From: Candidatus Bathyarchaeota archaeon CG07_land_8_20_14_0_80_47_9
GTDB taxonomy: Archaea; Thermoproteota; Bathyarchaeia; Bathyarchaeales; Bathycorpusculaceae
DNA length: 13,884 nt
Reading direction: 5' to 3'
Assembly (NCBI GenBank): GCA_002779555.1
Contig: PEWI01000218.1
Span: 1-13,884, forward strand
How positions within the stretch are numbered: the first letter of the stretch is position 1; every line of letters begins with the position of its first letter. The notes under the pieces were generated by a model that saw nothing but the letters and a program-made list of their open reading frames with translations, had not been told where the DNA came from and ran no database searches. Both the position numbers and the translations under genes were made by a program. This document shows positions 1-6,180 of this stretch, one piece after another.

Positions 1-2
1 AG

Positions 3-140
3 AACAAGTCAGCCTTCGATGCAATAGGAACACTTCCGTTTTCAAGCCATGCCTTGCTGTTTGCCTTACCTTATGCCGTAGCCACGTTACTGACGGTTTT
101 CTTCATAAAGCACTTCGTGAAAAAGATCACTGTGGACTAG
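3..140 (+). CDS. C-terminal end of a membrane protein (5' part outside the window)
   Basis: An open frame enters from the left edge and runs about 45 codons to a TAG at 138-140. The visible tail has a hydrophobic stretch (from HALLFALPY through TLLTVFF) followed by a basic end (IKHFVKKITVD). That is the usual pattern of a last transmembrane helix with a positively charged cytoplasmic tail. The stop shares bases with the stop of the convergent minus-strand gene (TAG at 139-137), which supports both gene ends. The family cannot be named from this fragment; an integral membrane transporter is a guess. Confidence 0.6.
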   Translation, partial: NKSAFDAIGTLPFSSHALLFALPYAVATLLTVFFIKHFVKKITVD

Positions 141-592
141 TCTCTATTCTCGGTAAGCTCTAATAGAGTCTCAACTGCTTTCGATATGAAAATGGTGCAC
201 TTTTCTTCAAACACGCCTCTTTCACGTGCCTCTTCCAACTGTTTGGGATCTGACAAGTCGTATCCGATGAGTTCTCTGCAGAGGACGCTGCCATTTTCCT
301 TTTCAAAACGCCTGAAGAGCTTCTGGGCAAGCTCATAAGTTTCGGTCCGTTTTTCCAATGACGGCTCGTTGGTTCCGAACCTTATCCCTAAGGCCATCAT
401 TCCGCCGGTCAGCGCTCCACACACAGAGCCGCAGCGTCCCATTCCGCTGCCGAAGGCAGTTGCTATTTTGGGAATCAGATCATTCCTGCCATTCCAATGC
501 TCAAACATCGTCAACAAGACGCTCTGAGCGCAATTATATTTCTCCAGAAAGTATGCCACTGCCCTCTCGCATACAACCTTCCTCTGGCTCAT
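137..592 (-). CDS. C_GCAxxG_C_C family redox-type protein
   Basis: This 151-aa soluble protein carries the spaced cysteine pattern of the C_GCAxxG_C_C family (PF09719-type). It has an NCAQSVL motif with Cys21, a glycine-rich stretch FGSGMGRCGSVCGALTGG (residues 48-64) with Cys54 and Cys58, and then Cys105 and Cys132. The family is thought to bind metal or act in redox chemistry, but no reaction is firmly established. The ATG at 592 comes 36 bases after the stop of the M42 peptidase on the same strand, so the two are probably co-transcribed. A weak AGG-type SD lies about 15 bases upstream. The gene ends overlapping the stop of the convergent plus-strand gene. Family assignment is strong; function is unknown. 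Confidence 0.85.
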   Translation of the reverse strand: MSQRKVVCERAVAYFLEKYNCAQSVLLTMFEHWNGRNDLIPKIATAFGSGMGRCGSVCGALTGGMMALGIRFGTNEPSLEKRTETYELAQKLFRRFEKENGSVLCRELIGYDLSDPKQLEEARERGVFEEKCTIFISKAVETLLELTENRD

Positions 593-628
593 GGTCTCAG
601 TAAACCTGCTCTTAGAGAAGAGAAAACG

Positions 629-1669
629 CTAGTATTCTGGGATTTTCTGGACAGCGGCAATCGTCAATTTCACAGCGTTTTCCGCGTCTTTCAGACTGAG
701 CATCGATGTTGGACTGTGAATGTAGCGCGTCGGTATCGATATTACGCCGCTCGGCACTCCAGAACGCGTCAATGATATACGTGCAGCGTCTGTTGAACCA
801 GGCAGGCCCGTTTCGAGCTGGTAGGGGATTTTCTTCTCTTTTGCTGCATCAATCAGTAGCCTTAAGACTTTCGGGTGAACAATCAGTCCAGAGTCCGCAA
901 TCGTTAGTGATGGTCCCTTGTTCATTTTCACGGGCGCCTCAATTTCCTTCACACCGGGCGTATCGCCGGCTATGGTCACGTCTAAAGCAATGCCGAAGTC
1001 TGGATCTATTCCGAAGGCAGAGGTCGTTGCTCCTCTCAAGCCCACTTCCTCTTGGACTGTTCCAACCGCATATACCGTACATTCCGTTTTCTGCAATCCC
1101 TTCATTGCCTCAATCATGACTGCACACGCAACACGATCGTCGAAAGCCTTGCCTATGACGATGTTCTTTCCGATTCTGGCAAATTTTACGTCGAAACAAA
1201 CAGTGTCGCCGATTCCTACGCCCATTTTCTCGGCTTCTTCTCTGCTTTCAGCGCCGATGTCTATGAAAAGCTCATCCCAAGACAATACGCGCTTTCGCTC
1301 TTCCTCTTTCTGTATGTGAGGGGGTTTTGAACCGATGATGCCGTGCAGAGGGCCCTTCTCTGTGTAGACCATGACTTTTTGTGCTAGCAGCAGGCGGTCG
1401 TCTATTCCGCCCATTTTCGCGAAATGTAAGAAGCCTTCCTTTGAGATGATTTTGACAAGCAGGCCTATTTCGTCCATGTGGGCTGCAAGCATGACCTTAG
1501 GTGCATTTTTGTCTCCTTTCTTGATGCCGATGACGTTTCCAAGCTTGTCCTCTACAACCTCATCAACGTATGGTTTCAGGAACTTCTTCATCAAGCTTCT
1601 TACTTCTTCTTCCCTGCCAGCGACACCGCAAGCATTAGAGAGTTTTTCCAGAGTCTCAATAAGCGTCAT
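629..1669 (-). CDS. M42 family metallo-aminopeptidase (TET/FrvX-like)
   Basis: A 346-aa cytosolic di-zinc aminopeptidase that trims peptides, probably as a large tetrahedral oligomer as in archaeal TET enzymes. The metal and catalytic residues are visible: His64 and Asp66 in AAHMDEIG, the bridging Asp in AFDDR (177-179), the Glu207-Glu208 pair in QEEVG, Asp230 in ALDVT and His318 in RYIHSP. I chose the ATG at 1669. A TTG at 1720 would extend the protein by 17 residues, but it falls in the likely TATA box (TTTAATAAAA on this strand), whereas AGAGGAA lies just upstream of 1669 at SD distance. The family's usual length is about 340-360 aa, so the gene is complete. It leads a two-gene unit with the C_GCAxxG_C_C gene. 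The exact peptide specificity cannot be read from sequence. Confidence 0.93.
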   Translation of the reverse strand: MTLIETLEKLSNACGVAGREEEVRSLMKKFLKPYVDEVVEDKLGNVIGIKKGDKNAPKVMLAAHMDEIGLLVKIISKEGFLHFAKMGGIDDRLLLAQKVMVYTEKGPLHGIIGSKPPHIQKEEERKRVLSWDELFIDIGAESREEAEKMGVGIGDTVCFDVKFARIGKNIVIGKAFDDRVACAVMIEAMKGLQKTECTVYAVGTVQEEVGLRGATTSAFGIDPDFGIALDVTIAGDTPGVKEIEAPVKMNKGPSLTIADSGLIVHPKVLRLLIDAAKEKKIPYQLETGLPGSTDAARISLTRSGVPSGVISIPTRYIHSPTSMLSLKDAENAVKLTIAAVQKIPEY

Positions 1670-1705
1670 TTGAGTTTCCTCTTGAAGAGTATTTAGAATC
1701 ATAAG

Positions 1706-1720
1706 TCTTTTATTAAACAA
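1706..1720 (-). promoter_or_regulatory. TATA-type promoter of the M42 peptidase unit
   Basis: On the minus strand TTTAATAAAAG reads like an archaeal TATA box. It lies about 40-50 bases before the ATG at 1669 and would place the transcript start near 1685, giving a leader of roughly 15 bases that contains the AGAGGAA SD. The same AT-rich block reads TTTTATTAAAC on the plus strand and could also serve the divergent gene, with a leader of about 150 bases. Confidence 0.5.
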
Positions 1721-1744
1721 TTGTGGTAATAGAACCCGAATTCG

Positions 1745-1758
1745 ACAACAGCTGTTGT
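1745..1758. promoter_or_regulatory. 14-bp perfect palindrome, candidate operator
   Basis: ACAACAGCTGTTGT is its own reverse complement over all 14 bases. It sits between the divergent M42 peptidase and winged-helix/VIT genes, about 30 bases upstream of the minus-strand TATA box. The position fits a dimeric regulator site, but no second copy was seen in the window, so the role is inference. Confidence 0.35.
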
Positions 1759-1870
1759 GTTTTGCACTTTCAAGGTGAAGAGATACGATTGGACGAAGCT
1801 CTCAGAACGTTTCTCTGAAGGTCGCGAAGGCGACACACGCAGATAGAACCTTCTCCATCACGAAGTCGCC

Positions 1871-1878
1871 AGAGGTGA
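1871..1878 (+). promoter_or_regulatory. Ribosome binding site that decides a TTG start
   Basis: AGAGGTGA matches the archaeal SD consensus GGAGGTGA at most positions and ends 9 bases before a TTG at 1888. The frame opens only at 1879 (an in-frame TGA lies at 1876-1878), and there is no ATG or GTG near the 5' end of the frame. The SD therefore supports the TTG as the start. Confidence 0.7.
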
Positions 1879-1887
1879 CCGCTTTAC

Positions 1888-2727
1888 TTGTCGTTTGAAA
1901 TTCAAGAACTGCGCGACATCATAAGGGTAATCGTTCTCTTAAGCCTCAGCAAGGAAAGTCTTGTGGAGAAAATTCAGCTTAAACACCAAGTAGACAAGTA
2001 CTGTGCTGGATACGCTTGCGTAGAAATGCGTGATGTTGAAGAAACTCTGAAGGAAATGAGCGCTGAGGGACTTCTCACCGATGAAGACGGCAAAATCAAG
2101 CTGGCGGACAGAGGTCTCACGTTGGGCGTGGAATGGCAGAACTTGCTCTTGAAGAAGGAACCAATACTGGAAATTGTTGCAGGTTTGACAGACGGTTCAA
2201 TCACAGGGTTGGTCGTTATTCTTTCTGCCTTTCTCGCTGGCTTGTCGATTGGCGCAGCAACGTTTGCCGCCATTCTGAGCTTGACCGCCGTGGCTATAAC
2301 AAACTTTTCTAGCTTTTTACTCGGTGGAAAAACCGAGGACATCGCAGATTTGATTACTCTCAAAACCTTGATGGACTACAGTCTAAGCGACATCCCAGAC
2401 AAAAGCGAAAGGGACAAGTCCCTGCGGCTTCTAAAGCAATTGTTCATTTTGCTGCACAAGAGGATAGGCAGGTCAAACCTTTACGCTGCCTTAATCAGCG
2501 GCACCACCACGTTTCTCGCGGGCATCATTCCAATAGTGGCTTACTTAATGCTGCCTAAGCCATTAGGGATAATCTTGTCACTGGGCATCGTGAGTTTAAC
2601 GGTGGGCGTGTTCCTCGTTCGTTACCGCTCTAAGAGAACAAATGTGCATTGGGGAATAACCTTGGCAGAAACAGTTGTCATCATCTCAATCGGAGTCATA
2701 GCCTCACTGATTCTGGGTCACCTGTAG
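1888..2727 (+). CDS. Winged-helix N-domain fused to VIT1/CCC1-like membrane protein
   Basis: The 279-aa protein has two parts. Residues 1-90 are soluble and end in a helix-turn-helix plus wing pattern (VEETLKEMSAEGLLTDEDG then KIKLADRG), typical of winged-helix domains. From about 95 there are membrane segments near 98-143, then a charged cytosolic stretch at 147-195, then further helices near 198-222, 224-246 and 257-277. The LTDGSITGLVV motif at the first helix and the SGTTTFLAGIIPIVAYL motif in the second half resemble VIT1/CCC1 iron/manganese transporters. The Glu-rich metal-binding segment of plant VIT1 is not obvious, so transport of Fe or Mn is inference. The start is a TTG with a strong SD. 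A membrane-anchored regulator is the main alternative. Confidence 0.65.
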   Translation: MSFEIQELRDIIRVIVLLSLSKESLVEKIQLKHQVDKYCAGYACVEMRDVEETLKEMSAEGLLTDEDGKIKLADRGLTLGVEWQNLLLKKEPILEIVAGLTDGSITGLVVILSAFLAGLSIGAATFAAILSLTAVAITNFSSFLLGGKTEDIADLITLKTLMDYSLSDIPDKSERDKSLRLLKQLFILLHKRIGRSNLYAALISGTTTFLAGIIPIVAYLMLPKPLGIILSLGIVSLTVGVFLVRYRSKRTNVHWGITLAETVVIISIGVIASLILGHL

Positions 2728-2787
2728 AGAATCTCCAAAAAGAAGAGCAGTGAGGCTTTTATTCTCTCTTTCGTTATTGAGAATCGA
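2727..2787. promoter_or_regulatory. Repeated GAGAATC / ATTCTC half-sites and TATA before the S-component gene
   Basis: GAGAATC occurs at 2727-2733 and 2779-2785, with its inverse ATTCTC at 2761-2766. The last two form an ATTCTC-N12-GAGAAT inverted repeat just before the ATG at 2794. CTTTTATT at about 2756-2762 could be the TATA box. This arrangement could bind a repressor or form a hairpin at the transcript start. It is a candidate only, since such short repeats can arise by chance. Confidence 0.3.
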
Positions 2788-2793
2788 GATAAA

Positions 2794-3501
2794 ATGAGAA
2801 AGAGCCTACAAGCGAGCCTTACTGCCATATTTGCAGCCCTCCACAGCGTTCTATATTTTGTCTCGTTTGGGCTTTGGCGTAACTGGGGAATCTACCTAGA
2901 ACCTGTTGAAGCAGTGATTCTGGGTCCTGAAATAGGGTTTCTAGCCGCGCTTGTCGGAAGTCTGGTTGCCAGGATGGCTAGGCCAGATGCCCTCTGGATG
3001 TTTGGTTTGATTGCTGAGCCAACAAGCGTCTTGACCGCGGGCCTATTGGCCAGAGCCAGATGGAAACCGGTTTTGGTCGCCTATGCCATAATGCTTTCAG
3101 CCTATTTCCTTCATCCGTTCGGAAGAGCCTTGCCTCTTTGGACGATACTGGACATCTTGCTAGCTTTGCTGTTGATCTATCCAGCTGCGAGACTGAGCAG
3201 AGCCCTATTTGGGAAAGATGTCAAAAGATTGACAATCGCGCTTGTTGCGGTTTCCTTTGTCTGCATAGCCACAGATTCGCTTGTGAGAGTATTCTTGCTT
3301 GTTCCATGCGGTTTGTATGGTGTGGTTTTCCCAAGTTATGAAGCGCTTTACGCGGCGTTCGTGGCTGGCGCAGCCAGCTCTTATGTTGAAGACGTTATCG
3401 TTGTTGCGGTATCGTTCGTTGTGGGCGTACCTTTAGTAATGTGTGCTTCGAAACTTGGGATTTTGGAGAAAAACAATAAGAAAAGCGAAAAAGCGCTATG
3501 A
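2794..3501 (+). CDS. ECF transporter S-component-like integral membrane protein
   Basis: The 235-aa protein is hydrophobic throughout, with about six membrane segments. It begins MRKSLQASLTAIFAALHSVL, an opening common in archaeal ECF-type substrate-binding S components, and has a glycine-rich LGPEIGFLAALVGSLVAR turn after the second helix. S components bind a vitamin or metal in the membrane and are energised by separate EcfT and EcfA proteins, which are not encoded in this window. A basic tail (KNNKKSEK) marks a cytosolic C-terminus. The ATG at 2794 has no clear SD, and the TATA-like block about 35 bases upstream implies a very short leader. The gene ends 4 bases from the stop of the convergent small gene. 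The substrate cannot be read from sequence; the family call is moderate. Confidence 0.6.
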   Translation: MRKSLQASLTAIFAALHSVLYFVSFGLWRNWGIYLEPVEAVILGPEIGFLAALVGSLVARMARPDALWMFGLIAEPTSVLTAGLLARARWKPVLVAYAIMLSAYFLHPFGRALPLWTILDILLALLLIYPAARLSRALFGKDVKRLTIALVAVSFVCIATDSLVRVFLLVPCGLYGVVFPSYEALYAAFVAGAASSYVEDVIVVAVSFVVGVPLVMCASKLGILEKNNKKSEKAL

Positions 3502-3505
3502 GAGG

Positions 3506-3751
3506 TCACTGCGCTGGGGGTGGCCGTGGTTTTTGCTGCTGTTTCTGAAGCTCCAAGTACTCGGTGAGTAGCAGAATGCCCTCTATTATGAGGAACAGGC
3601 CAACAACTAAGTTGAGCGATTCTTTCCAAGCTATCACTACAACGCCGAAGATCACACACAAAATGGCTAACAATGGCTTAGATACGGTTACTCCAATTTT
3701 CTTCAGACCCTGTTCAACGACTTCAGTCAACTCACTCTTGCTCTCCTTCAT
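3506..3751 (-). CDS. Small two-helix membrane protein (81 aa)
   Basis: A charged N-terminus (MKESKSELTEVVEQGLKK) is followed by two hydrophobic helices at roughly residues 27-42 and 48-66, and then a Gln/Pro-rich tail (KQQQKPRPPPAQ). This is a helical hairpin with both ends probably in the cytosol. I recognise no family. I chose the ATG at 3751. A GTG at 3769 would begin only about 10 bases after the TATA box (TTAAATATAAT on this strand), too close for a promoter. From the TATA box the transcript would start within a few bases of the ATG, so the mRNA is probably leaderless or nearly so. Function unknown; it is divergent from the methylene-H4MPT dehydrogenase gene. Confidence 0.7.
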   Translation of the reverse strand: MKESKSELTEVVEQGLKKIGVTVSKPLLAILCVIFGVVVIAWKESLNLVVGLFLIIEGILLLTEYLELQKQQQKPRPPPAQ

Positions 3752-3772
3752 GCTTAACCACCCATACACGGC

Positions 3773-3829
3773 TCAATTATATTTAAGACATTCGAAGACC
3801 TGTGTCAGTAGATAACAATTTTTAAACGC
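3773..3829. promoter_or_regulatory. Divergent promoter region with two TATA-like boxes
   Basis: Two AT-rich boxes face opposite ways. CTTAAATATAATT (minus strand, about 3774-3786) serves the small membrane protein gene. ATTTTTAAAC (plus strand, 3818-3827) lies about 40 bases before the ATG of the dehydrogenase gene, which also has AGGGTG 7 bases upstream as an SD. The boxes are separate, so the two genes need not share control. Confidence 0.55.
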
Positions 3830-3862
3830 TGAGGCAGTTAACAGCTAGAACAGGGTGCAATC

Positions 3863-4825
3863 ATGGCAGAACTGAAATTCAAGAAAGTGTTCATCTTTCT
3901 GGATACTGACAAGCATGCAAGCCCCTTTGACATACTCTCCACAATCGACGTTTTCCCAGACGCTGCGGTCTTGAAGTATGAAGATGTGACGGCTGAAAAT
4001 GCCGAGAAGATCGTTCGGGACGCAATGTTTCCAAGAGGTCCTGAAGGGGCAAAGCACACGAAAATCTTCATCAACGGTCACGACTTCAAGCGGGCGAACG
4101 ACATTTTAGAGAAGGTTAAACACAGCATGTTTCCGCCCTTTGAGCTTGCCGTAATGATCGACCCAAGAGGAGCGTACACAACGGCTGCCGCGGCAGTAGC
4201 AAGAACCCTGAGTCTGTCTGTCGAGAAGGAACTTGGAAGCCTGGAGAAAAACTCAGTTATCATATTGGCTGGAACGGGACCAGTGGGACAGACCGCCGCA
4301 AGACTCTATGCTTCGGAGAAGGCAGACGTGATTGTCACTTCCCGCTCCCTTGAAAAAGCTTCATCGTTAGCTACAAAGATCAACGAAGAATGCGGAGAAG
4401 AAAGAGTTCGAGGCGTTGAAGCCCAAACCGCCGAAGAGATAGGAAAAGCCATTGAAAGGACCGAAATCATCCTCTCAACTGGAGCAGCTGGAACCAACCT
4501 TCTCCCGCTGAACGTACTTAAAGAACATGGGAGAAAATGCAGGATAGTGGCTGACATTAACGCTATTCCGCCTTTGGGCGTTGAAGGGCTAGATTCAAAC
4601 ACTGATGGCAAAGAAATTCTGCCATACATTTTCGGAATCGGTGCATTGGCCATAGGCAAGATCAAAAACAAGGTCGAAGTCGAACTGATCAAGAGGGTTG
4701 CCGAAGAACCAAGAGGAGTATTCGACTACAAGACAGGCTACGAAATCGCCAAAAAACTGACACTTGAAAAGTGCGAACAGAAGAAAGTTCCTGAGAGCGA
4801 GCCGCCGAAATACTGGCTACCGTAA
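3863..4825 (+). CDS. mtdB-like: MtdA/MtdB-type methylene-tetrahydromethanopterin dehydrogenase, probably NADP-dependent
   Basis: The 320-aa cytosolic enzyme oxidises methylene-H4MPT to methenyl-H4MPT with reduction of NAD(P). The N-terminal third (residues 7-108), with FIFLDTDKHASPFDI and IDPRGAYTTAAAA, matches the Mpt_N substrate-binding domain of MtdA/MtdB. A Rossmann fold follows with the dinucleotide loop GTGPVG (137-142), an Arg161 after the second strand (VTSR) that suggests binding of the NADP phosphate, and the family motif ADINAIPPLG (230-239). This type is best known from methylotrophic bacteria. Methanogenic archaea normally use the unrelated F420-dependent Mtd. The next plus-strand gene is ftr, another H4MPT enzyme, about 250 bases away with its own promoter. 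Start choice is clear (ATG with AGGGTG upstream). Family call strong, cofactor preference inferred. Confidence 0.92.
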   Translation: MAELKFKKVFIFLDTDKHASPFDILSTIDVFPDAAVLKYEDVTAENAEKIVRDAMFPRGPEGAKHTKIFINGHDFKRANDILEKVKHSMFPPFELAVMIDPRGAYTTAAAAVARTLSLSVEKELGSLEKNSVIILAGTGPVGQTAARLYASEKADVIVTSRSLEKASSLATKINEECGEERVRGVEAQTAEEIGKAIERTEIILSTGAAGTNLLPLNVLKEHGRKCRIVADINAIPPLGVEGLDSNTDGKEILPYIFGIGALAIGKIKNKVEVELIKRVAEEPRGVFDYKTGYEIAKKLTLEKCEQKKVPESEPPKYWLP

Positions 4826-4990
4826 CCGCATAACAGCTCCTATTCTTCTCGCAGTCATATCAAGTTCTACTTTGCTCAGTCTCAGCCCATAGTCAGGTCC
4901 AAATTCTAAGCCGAGCCGTCACCTCTGGACCTTGGAATCACACGCAGGTGAAATGCCCTTCACTATGTGGCAGAAAACACAATTTTCCAT
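4817..4990 (-). pseudogene. Internally deleted HIT-family (nucleotide hydrolase/transferase) remnant
   Basis: On the minus strand an ATG at 4990 opens MENCVFCHIVKGISPA, the classic N-terminus of zinc-containing HIT proteins (CxFCxIvkGeiPa, with Cys4 and Cys7). After SKV the match ends and a TGA follows at 4921-4919. In the same frame the sequence then continues as a C-terminal-like piece, FGPDYGLRLSKVELDMTARR, to a TAG at 4819-4817. Intact HIT proteins are about 130-160 aa. Only 57 codons remain, and the catalytic HxHxH region is missing, so a central segment appears deleted. The start is still served by a GGGAG SD 9 bases upstream and a TATA-like block near 5021-5034, suggesting recent decay. 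The tail overlaps the dehydrogenase gene by 9 bases. The N-terminal match is strong, the C-terminal match moderate. Confidence 0.6.
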
Positions 4991-5019
4991 GTAGAGGTCT
5001 CCCAGCAATGGGGTTCTTA

Positions 5020-5040
5020 CTGTTTATTTATATGCATATT
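5020..5040. promoter_or_regulatory. AT-rich TATA block between ftr and the HIT remnant
   Basis: The stretch TTTATTTATATGCATATT contains a TATA box readable on both strands. For ftr it lies about 45 bases before the ATG at 5077. For the minus-strand HIT remnant, TATAAATAAA lies about 35-40 bases before the ATG at 4990. One block may therefore serve both directions. Confidence 0.5.
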
Positions 5041-5076
5041 TCTACCTATAACGGAAAGTGCGGGAAGGAAGACGGA

Positions 5077-6009
5077 ATGAGTGAGAGAACGTTCATGTTC
5101 ACTGCCGAAAACGGGAATGTCTGCGAGATTGTGGATACTTTTGCTGAAATGTTTCCGATGTGGGCTTCCAGAGTATTGATCACGGCTGACACTGAGAAGT
5201 GGGCCTTGACCGCTGCTTCGGCTGCAACTGGTTTGGCAACGAGCGTGATCATGTCCCCTGCTGAAGCAGGCATAGAAAGCATCGTGGCGCCCAACGAGAC
5301 GCCAGACAACCGTACAGGCGCTGTGATCCAAATATACAATCGCAACAGGTTTGAACTGAAAAGCCAAATGATACTGCGCATAGGACAATGCATAATGACT
5401 TGTCCAACAACCTCAGCGTTCGATGCATTGCCAAACGCCAAGAGAAGAATGAAAGTCGGCAGAAGCCTGCGCCTGTTTGGTGACGGGTTCCAAAGAAAAA
5501 GCTTGGTTGGAAACAGGAAAGTCTGGAAGATTCCCGTGATGGAAGGCGACTTCATCGTGGAAAACACTTTCGGCGCCTCAGAAGCCATCGCAGGCGGCAA
5601 CTTCCTCATCCTAGCGAAAGACAAGGCATCAGGGCTCAAGGCAGCAGAAGAAGCAGTAAAAGCCATCAAAACTGAGGCAAGCCAAGTCATTATGCCCTTC
5701 CCCGGCGGGATTTGCCGCTCAGGATCGAAAGCTGGCTCACTGAAGTACAAGCTGAAAGCGTCGACAAACCATCCCTTCTGTCCAAGCTTGAGAACGCTTG
5801 TGCCGGACTCGCATGTGCCTGAAGGCGTCGGTTGCGTTTATGAGATTGTGGTTAACGGCTTGACACTTGAAGCTGTCAAGAAGGCCATGAGCGCAGGCGT
5901 AAAGGCAGCTACAACTGTATCAGACGTTGTCAGGATTTCGGCAGGCAACTACGGTGGAAAGTTGGGGCCGTACAAGGCTGATTTGAAGGAAATCTTGGAC
6001 GTACTTTAA
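5077..6009 (+). CDS. ftr: Formylmethanofuran:tetrahydromethanopterin formyltransferase
   Basis: The 310-aa cytosolic enzyme moves the formyl group between methanofuran and tetrahydromethanopterin, the second step of the H4MPT C1 (methyl) branch. The match to Ftr/FhcD runs the full length: VDTFAEMFPMWASRVLITA (19-37), ATGLATSVIMSPAEAGIE (50-67), RIGQCIMTCPTTSAFDALP (101-119), KVWKIPVMEGDFIVE (148-162), IAGGNF, MPFPGGICRSGSKAGSLKY (206-224) and ISAGNYGGKLGPYK (287-300). Archaeal Ftr is usually about 297 aa; the extra residues are at the N-terminus (MSERTFMFTAENGN). The frame is open to a GTG at 4948, but that stretch overlaps the HIT remnant and lies upstream of the TATA box, while GGGAAGGA sits just before the ATG at 5077. 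Direction (CO2 fixation or formyl oxidation) depends on genes outside the window. Confidence 0.97.
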   Translation: MSERTFMFTAENGNVCEIVDTFAEMFPMWASRVLITADTEKWALTAASAATGLATSVIMSPAEAGIESIVAPNETPDNRTGAVIQIYNRNRFELKSQMILRIGQCIMTCPTTSAFDALPNAKRRMKVGRSLRLFGDGFQRKSLVGNRKVWKIPVMEGDFIVENTFGASEAIAGGNFLILAKDKASGLKAAEEAVKAIKTEASQVIMPFPGGICRSGSKAGSLKYKLKASTNHPFCPSLRTLVPDSHVPEGVGCVYEIVVNGLTLEAVKKAMSAGVKAATTVSDVVRISAGNYGGKLGPYKADLKEILDVL

Positions 6010-6180
6010 CCATTGCTTCTAAAATCGCTTTCGTTTCGCCAGCCTTTTTGGCACCCTATACTATCCTCTTGTTTGATCCGTGCATTGTTTTCAGTGTTTT
6101 AGCTCTGCAACGTTGTTTAGACTGCCAGAATGAACGGACTTGCTGTGACAACTTTTATCTGATGCATTGTCAAGTAGCTT
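6010..6180 (+). other. Intergenic region between ftr and aRF1, with possible ftr terminator
   Basis: A T-run following a pyrimidine-rich stretch (CCAGCCTTTTTGG at about 6038-6050) could end the ftr transcript, in line with archaeal U-tract termination. Translation in other frames gives only short or cysteine-rich chance-looking peptides. The right end holds the aRF1 promoter. No further gene is supported here. Confidence 0.4.
6152..6160 (+). promoter_or_regulatory. TATA-type promoter of the aRF1 transcript
   Basis: CTTTTATCT is the only good TATA candidate before aRF1. Its centre is about 25 bases before the ATG at 6181, the usual archaeal TATA-to-start distance. The predicted mRNA would therefore begin at or next to that ATG. 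Confidence 0.5.

Larger units (their letters stand above)
1717..1898 (+). pseudogene. Possible frameshifted small ORF upstream of the winged-helix/VIT gene
   Basis: One open frame runs from 1717 (possible GTG start at 1723) to a TGA at 1816 and reads VVIEPEFDNSCCVLHF then QGEEIRLDEALRTFL. A second frame continues from 1815 to a TGA at 1896-1898, reading LKVAKATHADRTF then SITKSPEVTALLVV. A one-base insertion near 1813-1815 would join them into about 58 residues. First-position purine bias looks coding-like, and the end overlaps the next gene's start (1888) by 11 bases, as in many operons. I recognise no family. The start would sit directly on a TATA-like block, so this may be a remnant or chance. 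Confidence 0.3.

Noticed and set aside
4948..5076. 43-residue N-terminal extension of Ftr from a GTG at 4948
   Set aside because: It overlaps the HIT remnant on the other strand, lies upstream of the TATA box, has no similarity to Ftr, and a good SD precedes the ATG at 5077.
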